Assembly (NCBI GenBank): GCA_030432595.1
Contig: JAUIGU010000001.1
Span: forward strand, 186,001 to 250,000
Reading direction: 5' to 3'
Origin: Phycisphaerae bacterium
GTDB taxonomy: Bacteria; Planctomycetota; Phycisphaerae; Phycisphaerales; Phycisphaeraceae
DNA: 64,000 nucleotides
The first letter of the stretch is position 1. Each line of letters begins with the position of its first letter. Positions 33,979 to 42,797 of this stretch are shown piece by piece. The position numbers were made by a program, and so were the translations under genes. The notes under the pieces were generated by a model, which saw only the letters and a program-made list of their open reading frames with translations, ran no database searches and was not told the DNA's origin.

Positions 33979-35034
33979 ATGAAAACCTTTGCCAAACCCA
34001 GCGACATCAAGGTCGGCGTGGTCGGATACGGCGGCGCGTTCAACATGGGACGCCAGCACCTCAACGAGATGAAGAAGGCCGGCATGTCCCCCTTCGCCGT
34101 CTGCGAGGTCGACCCCGAACGCCTCAAGATCGCCGAGGAAGAGTTCCCCGGCATCGAGACCTACGGCTCGCTGGACGCGATGCTCAAGAAGTCCGACGTC
34201 AACCTGCTCGTGCACATCACGCCGCACAACCTGCACTTCCCGCTGGCGATGAAGTGCGTCAAGGCCGGCAAGCATGTCGTCACCGAGAAGCCCTTCGTCG
34301 TCACCACCAGCGAGGCCGACCGGTTGATCGCCGCCGCCGAGAAAAAGGGCGTCATGGTCAGCACGTACCACAACCGCCACTGGGACGGCTGGATCCTCCG
34401 CGCGAAACAACAGATCGACAAGGGCGTCATCGGCGACGTCTTCCGCGTCGAGGCCCAGATGCAAGGCTTCGGCGGCTACGGCATGCCCGGCGACTGGTGG
34501 CGCTCCAGCAAGAGCGTCTCGGGCGGCGTGCTCTACGACTGGGGCGTCCACCTCGTCGAATACGCCCTGCAGGTCATCGACGACGAAGCCGTCGAGGTCT
34601 CCGGCTTCGCCTACGAAGGCCACTGGGAATCCAAAGCGCCCAAGTCCTATCCCTGGCGTGGCGACATGAATGAGGACGAAGCCACCGCCATCGTCCGCTT
34701 CAGGAAGGGCGCACTGCTGCGGCTGCGCATCTCGCACCTCGAGTCCAACCCCTCGCCGTTCACCATCGGGTTCTTCGGCACCAAGGGCTGCTACCTCATC
34801 GGCTGGGACCAATGGACTACCCGCACGCCCGGCCGCGACGGCAAGCTTGTCGAGAAAACCGGCAAACACCCGCCCGGCAAGCAGCACCTGTTCTACAAGA
34901 ACATCGCCGAACACCTCACCGGCAAGGCCGACCTCATCATCACCCCGCAGTGGGCGCGGCGGCCGATCCATTTGATCGACCTGGCGGGCAAGAGCGCGAA
35001 ACAGAACAAGGCGCTGAAGGTCAAGCACGGGTGA
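33979..35034 (+). CDS. Gfo/Idh/MocA-family oxidoreductase
   Basis: A 351-residue dehydrogenase with the dinucleotide motif VGVVGYGGAFNMGRQHL, catalytic region HVVTEKPFVVT and YDWGVHLVEYAL in the substrate domain. CGGAG lies 8 bases before ATG 33979. It follows the polysaccharide lyase in the same direction, so it could process a released sugar or uronate, but the spacer of 171 bases and the hairpin at the lyase stop argue for separate transcription. It shares only family-level features with the oxidoreductase at 17046-18155. Confidence 0.88.
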   Translation: MKTFAKPSDIKVGVVGYGGAFNMGRQHLNEMKKAGMSPFAVCEVDPERLKIAEEEFPGIETYGSLDAMLKKSDVNLLVHITPHNLHFPLAMKCVKAGKHVVTEKPFVVTTSEADRLIAAAEKKGVMVSTYHNRHWDGWILRAKQQIDKGVIGDVFRVEAQMQGFGGYGMPGDWWRSSKSVSGGVLYDWGVHLVEYALQVIDDEAVEVSGFAYEGHWESKAPKSYPWRGDMNEDEATAIVRFRKGALLRLRISHLESNPSPFTIGFFGTKGCYLIGWDQWTTRTPGRDGKLVEKTGKHPPGKQHLFYKNIAEHLTGKADLIITPQWARRPIHLIDLAGKSAKQNKALKVKHG

Positions 35035-35231
35035 GCCACGGAGTGACCGCCACAGCGATTTCCGCCACGCCGAAGACACCGGCTACGCGCAACCGCCCTC
35101 CGGGGGCCCCCGGACACCACACGGCCACCGGCGAAGGTCTCAATAACTAAACGCAGAGAAAGCTCTTAGCAGATGGGGCCGATCAGTATCAGGGTTCTGA
35201 CTGACGGGGGCACTCTGTGCGAGGATCGGCC

Positions 35232-37637
35232 GTGAATCCGACCAACCTGCTTCCAGACCACCCCGGATCGGTTCCGGGGGAGACGCCCACCGCCACGACG
35301 CCGCCGCGGACCCGCGGGTGGAGACAACAGTCGTTGCCGTGGCTGCTCGCCGCGGTGGTGGTCGCGATCGGCCTGGGTATCACGGTCGACGGCACGCGCC
35401 GCGAACTCAATAAAGCCGCGCACACCGATGCCCAGCGCTTCGACCGACTCGCCGATCGCGTGAAGTCCGAAGTCGTCCGCCGGGTCACGGTCTACCGCTA
35501 CGGGCTGGGCGGGGCGCGCAGCCTGTTCCCGGCCAGCAACTTGGTCGAGCGGCACGAGTTCCTTGCCATGGTCGAGTCGCGGGACCTGCCGAGCGAGTTT
35601 CCCGGCTCACTGGGAATCGGGTACATCCACCGCGTACCGGCCGACCCGGAGGGGTTCGAGGCGTTCCTCACCGCCGCCCGCGCCGACGGCGCGCCCGACT
35701 TCGAGGTCACGATCCCGCCGGGCTCGGAGCCGATGCCCGGCGCGCGGATCAACGACCGGATGATCATCCAGTACATCATGCCGCTGGACGACAACCGCAG
35801 CGCCCGCGGCCTGGACATCGGTGCCCACCCGGTGCGCCGCGAGGCCGCCGAACGGGCCATGGTCACCGGCGAGGGCGCGATCACCGGCCGCATCGAACTC
35901 GTCCAGGACGACCAGAAGGTCGCGGGGTTTCTCTACCTTCTGCCGGTCTACGAAAAGGACGCCGAAACGCGGACCGAAGCGCAGCGCATCGACGCCCTGC
36001 GCGGCTGGGTCTACATGCCGATCCTCGGGCCCGCCGCGCTGGAAGGGACCCCCGAGGTCGCGGACGGTGAGATCGAGATCGAGGTCTACGACGGCCCCGA
36101 AGGCGACGCCGACCTGCTCATCTACGCGACCAGTGACCACGACCACCACCACGCACAGGCCGGACACAACGGCCGTACGCATGACCAACCCGACCTCCAC
36201 CAGCACGCGCCGATCCAGATCGGCGGGCGGACGTGGGCGGTCTCGCTGATCGCCGGCGACCGCTTCGTCCGGGCTTCACGTTCCCCGGCGTGGGTGGTCG
36301 CGGGCACCGGCACGGCGCTGACGACGCTGCTGGTGCTGCTCACGCTGCTCCTGGGCTCGGCGACCCGCCGCGCGTGGGCCATCGCCGAGGGCATGACCGC
36401 CGACATCCGCCGTTACGCCGACGCCGCCAACGCCGCCACCCTGGCCAAGAGCGAGTTTCTCGCCAACATGAGCCACGAGATCCGCACCCCCATGGCCGCG
36501 ATAATCGGCTATAGCGAACTCATGGACCAGGACCCGCTCACCGAGGCACAACGCGATCACCTGGCCACGATCAAACGCAACGGCGACCACCTCCTCAGCG
36601 TCATCAACGACATCCTGGACCTCTCCAAGATCGAGGCCGGCAAACTGAATGTCGAGGTCGTGCCGACCCGGCCCAACGAGGTACTGCTGCAGGTCCTCTC
36701 GCTCATGCAGGCCCAGGCCGCGGGCAAGAACATTACGCTCGACGCACACTTCGACACCGAGGTCCCCGAAGTCATCCAGAGCGACCCGGTCCGCTTGCGC
36801 CAGATCCTGATCAACCTCGTCGGCAACGCGGTGAAGTTCACGGAGATCGGCGGGGTCAACATCGCCGTCCGTCACGAGCCCAAACGGAGTCAACTCCTCT
36901 TCGAGGTCACCGACACCGGCATCGGCATGAGCGACGAACAGCTCGGGCGCATCTTCCAGAGCTTCGAGCAGGCCGACGCCTCAACCACCCGCCAGTACGG
37001 CGGGACCGGACTGGGCCTGATGATCAGCCAACGCCTCGCCGAGATGCTCGGCGGATCGATCGAGGCCGACAGCGTCCTGCACCGGGGCAGCTGCTTCTGC
37101 GTCGCCGTTGCTACGGGCAACACCGAGGGCGTGCCCATGCTGCCTTCCGGCAAGCCCGTCGTCGTCAACGCCGACGCCGAAGACTCCGCGACGGTTCAAG
37201 CACACAACTCCCCTCTCGAAGGGCGGCGCATCGTCCTGGCGGAAGACGGCATCGACAACCAGCGGCTCATCGGTTTCCACCTCCGCAAGGCCGGCGCCGA
37301 CGTGACCGTCGTGAACAACGGCGAAGAGCTGCTCGAAGCGATGTCGCACCACGGCGACGCCGACGGGCTCCTGCTCGACCCGCCGCCTTTCGACCTGGTG
37401 CTCTCGGACATGCAGATGCCGGTTATCGACGGCTATACCGCCGTGGCCCGGCTGCGGAAAAAGGGTTGCCGCCTGCCCATCATCGCGCTCACCGCCCACG
37501 CTATGGCCGGCGATCAGCAGCGCTGCCGCAACGCCGGCTGCGACGGTTACGAGAGCAAACCCATCGCCAAAGACAAACTGATCAACACCTGTATCGACGC
37601 CCTGCAACCCCCGAATACATCGGCCCGCGCCGCGTAA
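35232..37637 (+). CDS. CHASE-domain hybrid histidine kinase
   Basis: An 801-residue inner-membrane sensor. Order: TM1 (about 35-53), periplasmic CHASE domain (about 90-345), TM2 (about 352-378), HisKA with phosphoacceptor His415 in NMSHEIRTPM, HATPase_c (NLVGNAVKFTE, DTGIGM, GGTGLGLMIS), and a C-terminal receiver with Asp726 in LVLSDMQMPV. The periplasmic domain contains a His-rich stretch (about 299-328) with ten histidines, possibly metal-binding. I prefer GTG 35232 (GAGG 7 bases upstream) over GTG 35217. No partner regulator is adjacent. Confidence 0.92.
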   Translation: MNPTNLLPDHPGSVPGETPTATTPPRTRGWRQQSLPWLLAAVVVAIGLGITVDGTRRELNKAAHTDAQRFDRLADRVKSEVVRRVTVYRYGLGGARSLFPASNLVERHEFLAMVESRDLPSEFPGSLGIGYIHRVPADPEGFEAFLTAARADGAPDFEVTIPPGSEPMPGARINDRMIIQYIMPLDDNRSARGLDIGAHPVRREAAERAMVTGEGAITGRIELVQDDQKVAGFLYLLPVYEKDAETRTEAQRIDALRGWVYMPILGPAALEGTPEVADGEIEIEVYDGPEGDADLLIYATSDHDHHHAQAGHNGRTHDQPDLHQHAPIQIGGRTWAVSLIAGDRFVRASRSPAWVVAGTGTALTTLLVLLTLLLGSATRRAWAIAEGMTADIRRYADAANAATLAKSEFLANMSHEIRTPMAAIIGYSELMDQDPLTEAQRDHLATIKRNGDHLLSVINDILDLSKIEAGKLNVEVVPTRPNEVLLQVLSLMQAQAAGKNITLDAHFDTEVPEVIQSDPVRLRQILINLVGNAVKFTEIGGVNIAVRHEPKRSQLLFEVTDTGIGMSDEQLGRIFQSFEQADASTTRQYGGTGLGLMISQRLAEMLGGSIEADSVLHRGSCFCVAVATGNTEGVPMLPSGKPVVVNADAEDSATVQAHNSPLEGRRIVLAEDGIDNQRLIGFHLRKAGADVTVVNNGEELLEAMSHHGDADGLLLDPPPFDLVLSDMQMPVIDGYTAVARLRKKGCRLPIIALTAHAMAGDQQRCRNAGCDGYESKPIAKDKLINTCIDALQPPNTSARAA

Positions 37638-37730
37638 GCATCGACATCACGGTACTTCACCGCGAGAAAGCACCCTCAATTCGGAAAACTCCACCGTACC
37701 CATTCCGTGGGCAATGCACGGGTTACCCAA

Positions 37731-37814
37731 AGGCCGCGGTGGGATTCGAACCCACGACTGGCAGAGCCAAGCGGATTTGCAATCCGCCCCCTTAGTCCAC
37801 TCGGGCACGCGGCC
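37731..37814 (-). tRNA. tRNA-Cys (GCA) with a long, class II-like variable arm
   Basis: On the minus strand the cloverleaf has a 7-bp acceptor stem (GGCCGCG with CGCGGCC), a 3-bp D stem with an 11-base loop, anticodon arm GCGGA-TTGCAAA-TCCGC giving anticodon GCA, and T arm GTGGG-TTCGAAT-CCCAC. The discriminator is U, as in tRNA-Cys. The variable region is 15 bases, TTGGCTCTGCCAGTC, and forms a 4-bp stem TGGC/GCCA; ordinary tRNA-Cys has a 4-5 base variable loop. CCA is not encoded. Confidence 0.93.
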
Positions 37815-37911
37815 GGCGTGTCGGCCCGGGAGGGGACGGGCCGAGCGGCGTAGTGTAGCGTGCGGTAACGCCCGCGCGCGGTGGTGGAGGTTTCGGGGCG
37901 CGGCGCCCGAT

Positions 37912-40900
37912 TCACGCCGAGGCCCGGGCCGCGATGTTGACGTGCCGACGCCCGCGCCACGCCAACGACAAATACGCCAGCCCCAGCACGCCCGGCTCGG
38001 GGACGGGCGAACCTGAGAAATCCGGCGACTGGGTGTTGCCCCAGTTCAGCAGCACGCCGTCGAGCTGGGTCTGAGCGATGAGCCCGGTGGGCACCTGGTT
38101 CACCCAGCCGTTGGGCACGCCCTGCGTGCTGGTGTCGCGGCCCCAGTTCAGGAGCACGAGGTCCAGGTCGCCCTGCTCGACGCCGCCACTGCCGTTGTAG
38201 TCACCGGGGATGAACGCGGCGGCCACGACTTCGAGCTGCACGCTGTTGGAGAGGTAGTTCACGTCGAACGTCAGGCCGCCGGGCATGCCGATCGGCTGGA
38301 AGATGTTGTTGAATGTGCCGACGACGCTCGACGCCGAAAGGACATCAAGGGTGTCGCCGAGCGCGGGCGTGTAGCCGTTGATCAGCGAGAGCCGCAGCGT
38401 GCCGTCGAGGGTGGCGGTGCGGTTGGTGGTGAGGCGGTCGTGTTCGGTGGGCGCAGTTCCGCCCAGGCCGAAATCGAGACGGCCGGTGTTTTCCTGGGTG
38501 AAGAGGCCAAACACTTCGATCAGGCCGGAGGTGTCAACGGCGTTCTCGTTGCCGGGCGCGAGGGTGCCGCGGTTGATGACGGTGCCGATGCTGGAGATGA
38601 ACGACAGCGCGCCGATGCCGCGGATCTCGCCGGTGGTTTCGTTGGTGGTGGTGCCGCTTCCGATGTATTGGGGCCTGCCACCGGCCGAGTTGTCAAGCAC
38701 GATCTCGCCGCGGTTGATCAGGGGGTCGCCGCCGGAGGGGAGGCCCCAACTCGCCGTGCCGGTGTTGCCGGCGATGAGGTGAACGGTCGCGTTGGGGCTG
38801 ACCTCTCCACCGAGGCCGCCGCCGCCTTCGAGCATGAACGTGCCGCCGCCCGTGACGCCGGAACCGAAGTTGAGCGCGCCGCCGTCGAGATGGATCGGGT
38901 TGCCGGTGATGTTTCCGCCGTCGTAGTTGAACCGAGCGCCGCCTATATCGATCGTGCCGTTGATGGTCAGCGTGCCGGCCTGCTGAGTGAAGGTGCCGCC
39001 GCTGAGGCCGGACACCGAGCCGCCGGCCTGAACGGTGAAGTTGGCGCGGTTGGTGGTGCGCAGGGCGCGGTATTCGGAGTTGGGCTCGACGACGACGAGG
39101 TTGCGGTTGTCGATCTCGCCGTTGACCTGGCGGACGCCGCCGTCGCCCAGGGCGTGGTCATTGCGGGTGCGGAAGGTGCCGAAGTTGGTGAGGTTGAGGT
39201 TGGCGAAGAGCGGCCCCATGCGGAAGACGTGCAGGCCGGTGCCGTCGCCGCCGAGAATGATGGTGCCGTTGTTGCTGAGGTCGCCGGGCGTGTCGGACAC
39301 GAGGGAGACGACCGCGTCGTTGCGGAGTTCGATCGTCTGGCCGGGCCGAACGTTGCCGGCCAAGTGACCGCCGCGGAGGATGAACGACGCCGGACCGGTG
39401 GTCGGCCCCAACGTGAGCGCCGCGCCGGTGATGTCGATGGCGTTTCCGGTGATGGTGCCGCCGTTGAAGGTGAAGTCGTCGCCGGACAGCAGGAACGCGC
39501 CTTGGTTATTGATGTTGCCGGCGTCGTGGGTGAAGTCGCTGCTGCCGGTGGTCGAGTTGATTGTGCCGTTAACGCCGATGTTGACATCGCCGTTGTTAAC
39601 GACCGCGGGATTGAGGGTGAGCGTGGTGTCGGGATCGACGTTGATCTGTCCGAAGTTGGTGATGCGCGCGCCGCTGGACGCACCGATGGTGCGCTGGTTG
39701 GTGCTGCCGGGCACGCCGACGGCGTGGATCTCGCCGGTGTTGGTGAGGACGGACTGGTTGCCGTTAAGGCTGAAGGTGGGCGAGCCGTTGGACGCGGCAC
39801 CGGTGATGCGGAGCGTGCCGTGGTTGGAGAAGGAGAAGTCGCCGCTGAAGACCGTGCCGCGTCGCAGGCTCGTGTTGCCGGTCTGAGCGTCGAGGACGAC
39901 GGTCTGACTCGATCCGATATCGCCGCCGCGCAGCTCGTTGAACGTGCCGCCGATGAAGTGGAAGGTGGCGGGCGAGTTGCCGCCGGCCAGGTCCAGCTGC
40001 CCGCCGCTGAATTCAATGGGGTTGCCGGTGAGGGTGCCGCCCGCATAGCGGAAGACCGACTCGCCGCTGGTGCCGTTGAAGAAGAGCCGGCCCTGGTTGT
40101 TCAGCGTGCCGCCGTTCATGTCGAAGTCGTCGGAGCTGCCGAAGAGCAACTCGCCGCCGGTGCCGACCATGACCGTGCCGGTGTTGGTCAGGTCACCGTC
40201 GAAAGTAAGGGTCGCGCCGGGATCGACGATGAGGTCGCCCGAGCCGACGTTGTTGACCGTGCCCTGCCCGCCGGAGATGCGGCGTGCTTGGTTGCCGCCG
40301 GCGGCGAAGGCGGCGCGGAGGGTGCCGACGTTGGTCATGGTCGCGCCGCTCTGCAGCCCCAAGGCCGTGGTGGCGGTGGTGGCGCCGGTGAGGCGGACCT
40401 CGCCGCGGTTCTCGAAGCTGCCGGTGGTGCTGACCGTGGTGGCGCCGGTGGCGTCGCCGATGAACAGGTCGATGTTGGCGTGGATGCTGCCGGTTAGGGC
40501 CCCGCTCTGGTTGAACTGGAAGGCGGGGTTGCCGACGCTGCCGCCGGGCGTGGCCAGCGGGACCAGGAGGTTCAGGGCACCGCCCTCCATCTCGATCGCG
40601 TTGCCGGTGATCGTGCCGCCGTGGTGGTTGAACACACCGCCGGGGTTGATGTTGAACTCGGTGTTGGCCCCGGTGTTGTCGATCGACCCGGAGCGCAGGT
40701 CGATGGTGCTGTTGGAGCCGATGTTGAAGATGCCGCGGTTGTTGATGGCGGCGCCATCGAGGTCGAGGACGGCGCTGCTGCCGAGGTTGACGGTGCCATC
40801 GTTGGTGATCGTGCCGCCGTCAAAGTTGAGGGTGTGACCGCTGCCGGTGAAGTTGGCGGTGCCGCCGGCCAGGACATCGAACGCACCCGCGGTCTGGTTG

Positions 40901-41475
40901 AAGGTGGCGCCGGCGCGGTTGAGATTCATGGTCCCGCCGCCGCCGACCGAAAAGGTGCCAGAGTTGGCGACATTGCTGCTGATGGTGCCGCTGCCGGAGA
41001 TGATGCGGACGGTGCCGCCGTTGGTGAGTTGGGCGGCAGAGTTGTTGACCGTACCGCTGGTGAACGAGAGCGTGCCGGCGGTGTTGGCGAAACCAGTGAT
41101 GGTGGTCAGAGTGCCGCCCTGCATCAGCAGCTCGCCGCCGTTCATCACGGCCGAGTCGATCATCACGCTGGTGTTCAGCGTCGTGGTCTTGTCCAGCCCG
41201 AAGATCGCACGGTCGCTCACGTCGTCGGGGTGCTCCCCGGAGATGCCGCCGCCGAACAGTTGCCACGGGGAAAAGCCCGGCGGGCCGTTGGGCGTCTCCC
41301 GATCAAACCAGCCGAACACGTCCGCCGTCGCCGACCAGAAAAAATCCACGGCGGACGCGGGCATCGCGCACGCGCAGACCAAGCCACCGACGGCCGCGAC
41401 CGGGCCCCGGGCACGCCCCAGACCCGCCACTCGACGCCGGCTGCCGCCGTTCACACCACTACGACGTTCTCGCAT
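37912..41475 (-). CDS. Large exported repeat protein with dockerin-like motifs and PEP-CTERM anchor
   Basis: A 1187-residue protein: signal peptide (about 1-43), then roughly 1000 residues of degenerate beta-helix repeats with recurring GGT(I/L)xGNxI, xNxGTxxxG and GGxLxL units, as in autotransporter-like adhesins. Near the C-terminus are calcium-binding dockerin-like motifs (GDYNGSGGVEQGDLDLVLLN and a second, degenerate unit ending LDGVLLNWG), then the PEP-CTERM sorting tail (VPEPGVLGLAYLSL and a basic end). It should be exported and processed by an exosortase, none of which is in this window. AGGAGA lies 6 bases before ATG 41475. Surface or matrix role is inferred. Confidence 0.85.
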   Translation of the reverse strand: MRERRSGVNGGSRRRVAGLGRARGPVAAVGGLVCACAMPASAVDFFWSATADVFGWFDRETPNGPPGFSPWQLFGGGISGEHPDDVSDRAIFGLDKTTTLNTSVMIDSAVMNGGELLMQGGTLTTITGFANTAGTLSFTSGTVNNSAAQLTNGGTVRIISGSGTISSNVANSGTFSVGGGGTMNLNRAGATFNQTAGAFDVLAGGTANFTGSGHTLNFDGGTITNDGTVNLGSSAVLDLDGAAINNRGIFNIGSNSTIDLRSGSIDNTGANTEFNINPGGVFNHHGGTITGNAIEMEGGALNLLVPLATPGGSVGNPAFQFNQSGALTGSIHANIDLFIGDATGATTVSTTGSFENRGEVRLTGATTATTALGLQSGATMTNVGTLRAAFAAGGNQARRISGGQGTVNNVGSGDLIVDPGATLTFDGDLTNTGTVMVGTGGELLFGSSDDFDMNGGTLNNQGRLFFNGTSGESVFRYAGGTLTGNPIEFSGGQLDLAGGNSPATFHFIGGTFNELRGGDIGSSQTVVLDAQTGNTSLRRGTVFSGDFSFSNHGTLRITGAASNGSPTFSLNGNQSVLTNTGEIHAVGVPGSTNQRTIGASSGARITNFGQINVDPDTTLTLNPAVVNNGDVNIGVNGTINSTTGSSDFTHDAGNINNQGAFLLSGDDFTFNGGTITGNAIDITGAALTLGPTTGPASFILRGGHLAGNVRPGQTIELRNDAVVSLVSDTPGDLSNNGTIILGGDGTGLHVFRMGPLFANLNLTNFGTFRTRNDHALGDGGVRQVNGEIDNRNLVVVEPNSEYRALRTTNRANFTVQAGGSVSGLSGGTFTQQAGTLTINGTIDIGGARFNYDGGNITGNPIHLDGGALNFGSGVTGGGTFMLEGGGGLGGEVSPNATVHLIAGNTGTASWGLPSGGDPLINRGEIVLDNSAGGRPQYIGSGTTTNETTGEIRGIGALSFISSIGTVINRGTLAPGNENAVDTSGLIEVFGLFTQENTGRLDFGLGGTAPTEHDRLTTNRTATLDGTLRLSLINGYTPALGDTLDVLSASSVVGTFNNIFQPIGMPGGLTFDVNYLSNSVQLEVVAAAFIPGDYNGSGGVEQGDLDLVLLNWGRDTSTQGVPNGWVNQVPTGLIAQTQLDGVLLNWGNTQSPDFSGSPVPEPGVLGLAYLSLAWRGRRHVNIAARASA

Positions 41476-41584
41476 CGTTCTCTCCTGAAATGACCGGAGT
41501 CGCACGGGTTTCCTTGAAAGCCCAGCACAACCCACGCGGAGGACATGACTCACCAACCCCCTTTGTACCCGCAACCAAGCCCCG

Positions 41585-41600
41585 TGCGGTAAGGGAAAAC
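41585..41600 (-). promoter_or_regulatory. TCCCTTA motif upstream of the large PEP-CTERM gene
   Basis: On the minus strand TTTTCCCTTAC lies about 115 bases before the start codon. The same core precedes the other two PEP-CTERM genes (42585-42595 and 60813-60822). Confidence 0.35.
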
Positions 41601-41625
41601 CGCAGGGTGAGACAAATCACTACGA

Positions 41626-41658
41626 AAAAACGCCGCGCGGGAGCCCGCGCGGCGTTTG
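41626..41658 (-). terminator. rho-independent terminator after the 41694-42455 gene
   Basis: A 14-bp perfect stem (41629-41642 with 41645-41658, arm AAACGCCGCGCGGG) runs on the minus strand into TTTTTT. It separates the two PEP-CTERM genes. Confidence 0.93.
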
Positions 41659-41693
41659 GGATGACAAACTGGGTATTCAGCCTTGGGTCGCGA

Positions 41694-42455
41694 TCACGCC
41701 GAACGGCGACGCAGCATCGCCAAACCACCGACGCCCAGCAGGGCCAGCGACGCCGGCTCGGGCACGACGTGGAGGAACGGTGCCGTGCTGCCGTTGTTCT
41801 GCTCCTTGGGCCAGAACCGCGCCTGGTTGCCGCTGGTCGACTCGTTGCCGCGGAGGATCAGGAACGTGACTTCACCGTTGGTGTCGTTGTTGATGAAGTC
41901 GTCGATCAGCGAGCCGCTGAACGAGTAGACCTCGTTGGTCACCTGCGGGCCGTACCCCTGGTTGTCCACCAGCAGCGACAGATTCGCGAGGTCGAGGTCG
42001 CGGATGTCATCGAAGGTGTTGCCGTTAGTGACTTCATCGCTGGGGATCACGCCGTCGGCGATCAGGCCCGGGGCGTTGTTGTAGGTGACGGTGGTCTCGT
42101 CCCACGTCGTTTCGTCCGGGTCGGTCTCGGCCAGGCCGTAAAGATTAAGCGTGTTGGACGAGCTCGAGTCGCTGCGCTGCCAGTACAGGTTGACCGACGC
42201 GCCCGAGACCGGCGTGGTGAACGCGGTGGTGTCGAAGCGGAGCAGAATGACATCGTTGTCGTCCGCGTCCAGGTCGGTGCGGGCGTTCATCTGGTCGTTG
42301 CCGTCGCGGTTGCTGTCGGGGTTGTCCTCGCGGACCCAGGTGTCGTCGCTGGCGATGACCGTCTGCCCGACCGCCGAAACGGAGGCGACCGACGCCAAGA
42401 ACGCCGCGGCCGTGCAAAGAACCCGCGAACCCAACGCTTGATCGAAAATCTTCAT
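41694..42455 (-). CDS. PEP-CTERM protein with DNRLRE-like beta-sandwich domain
   Basis: A 253-residue exported protein: signal peptide (1-28), a DNRLRE-like domain (SDDTWVREDNPDSNRDGNDQ, VILLRFDTTAF, LNLYGLAETDPDETTWDETT) common in planctomycete surface proteins, and a PEP-CTERM tail (VPEPASLALLGVGGLAML, then basic residues). GAGGAG lies about 9 bases before the ATG. It has its own terminator. Cell-surface adhesion or matrix function is inferred from architecture only. Confidence 0.85.
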   Translation of the reverse strand: MKIFDQALGSRVLCTAAAFLASVASVSAVGQTVIASDDTWVREDNPDSNRDGNDQMNARTDLDADDNDVILLRFDTTAFTTPVSGASVNLYWQRSDSSSSNTLNLYGLAETDPDETTWDETTVTYNNAPGLIADGVIPSDEVTNGNTFDDIRDLDLANLSLLVDNQGYGPQVTNEVYSFSGSLIDDFINNDTNGEVTFLILRGNESTSGNQARFWPKEQNNGSTAPFLHVVPEPASLALLGVGGLAMLRRRSA

Positions 42456-42797
42456 CTGAGCATTCTCCTCTGCAAAGAAAGAAAGGCAGTTGTGAAACGG
42501 CGAGACGCCGGGAAACCAGAGAAGCGAAGCATATCGCCGGTTTTTCGCGGTGACAAGCCGTTTTTACCGTCACGGGCCAAACCCGTAAGGGATTGACGCG
42601 ATCCCTACAAAAAGGGATTTCATTTCTGCCAAACACGACAAGGAACAACCCCAACCTGTCGGTATCCGTTGGTCCTATCCGAGAATCACCCACCTCCCAT
42701 CCCCCCTAATCCATCGCACAAATCACTTGGGCAGGCCCCCATATCCACCCAGCTTGACGCTGGCTCCGTTGACTTGCACGGACCAGGCGGGCGTCGC
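42456..42797. promoter_or_regulatory. Intergenic region upstream of the 41694-42455 gene
   Basis: No gene is present. On the minus strand there are two TCCCTT elements (AATCCCTTACGG at 42583-42594 and AATCCCTTTTTG at 42609-42620) and an inverted pair ATCCCT/AGGGAT (42600-42618) that could form a hairpin. The right part (42660-42797) follows the purH stop and has no clear terminator. Confidence 0.4.

Noticed and set aside
38440-40497. A 685-codon open frame opposite the large PEP-CTERM gene
   Set aside because: The minus-strand protein has signal peptide, repeats, dockerin motif and sorting tail; the plus frame is an Ala/Val/Gly/Glu-rich mirror image.
42726-42797. In-frame extension of purH beyond its TGA (24 codons to the next stop) as stop-codon readthrough
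   Set aside because: PurH already ends with the usual family C-terminus (TGLRLFLH); 24 open codons are expected by chance in GC-rich DNA.
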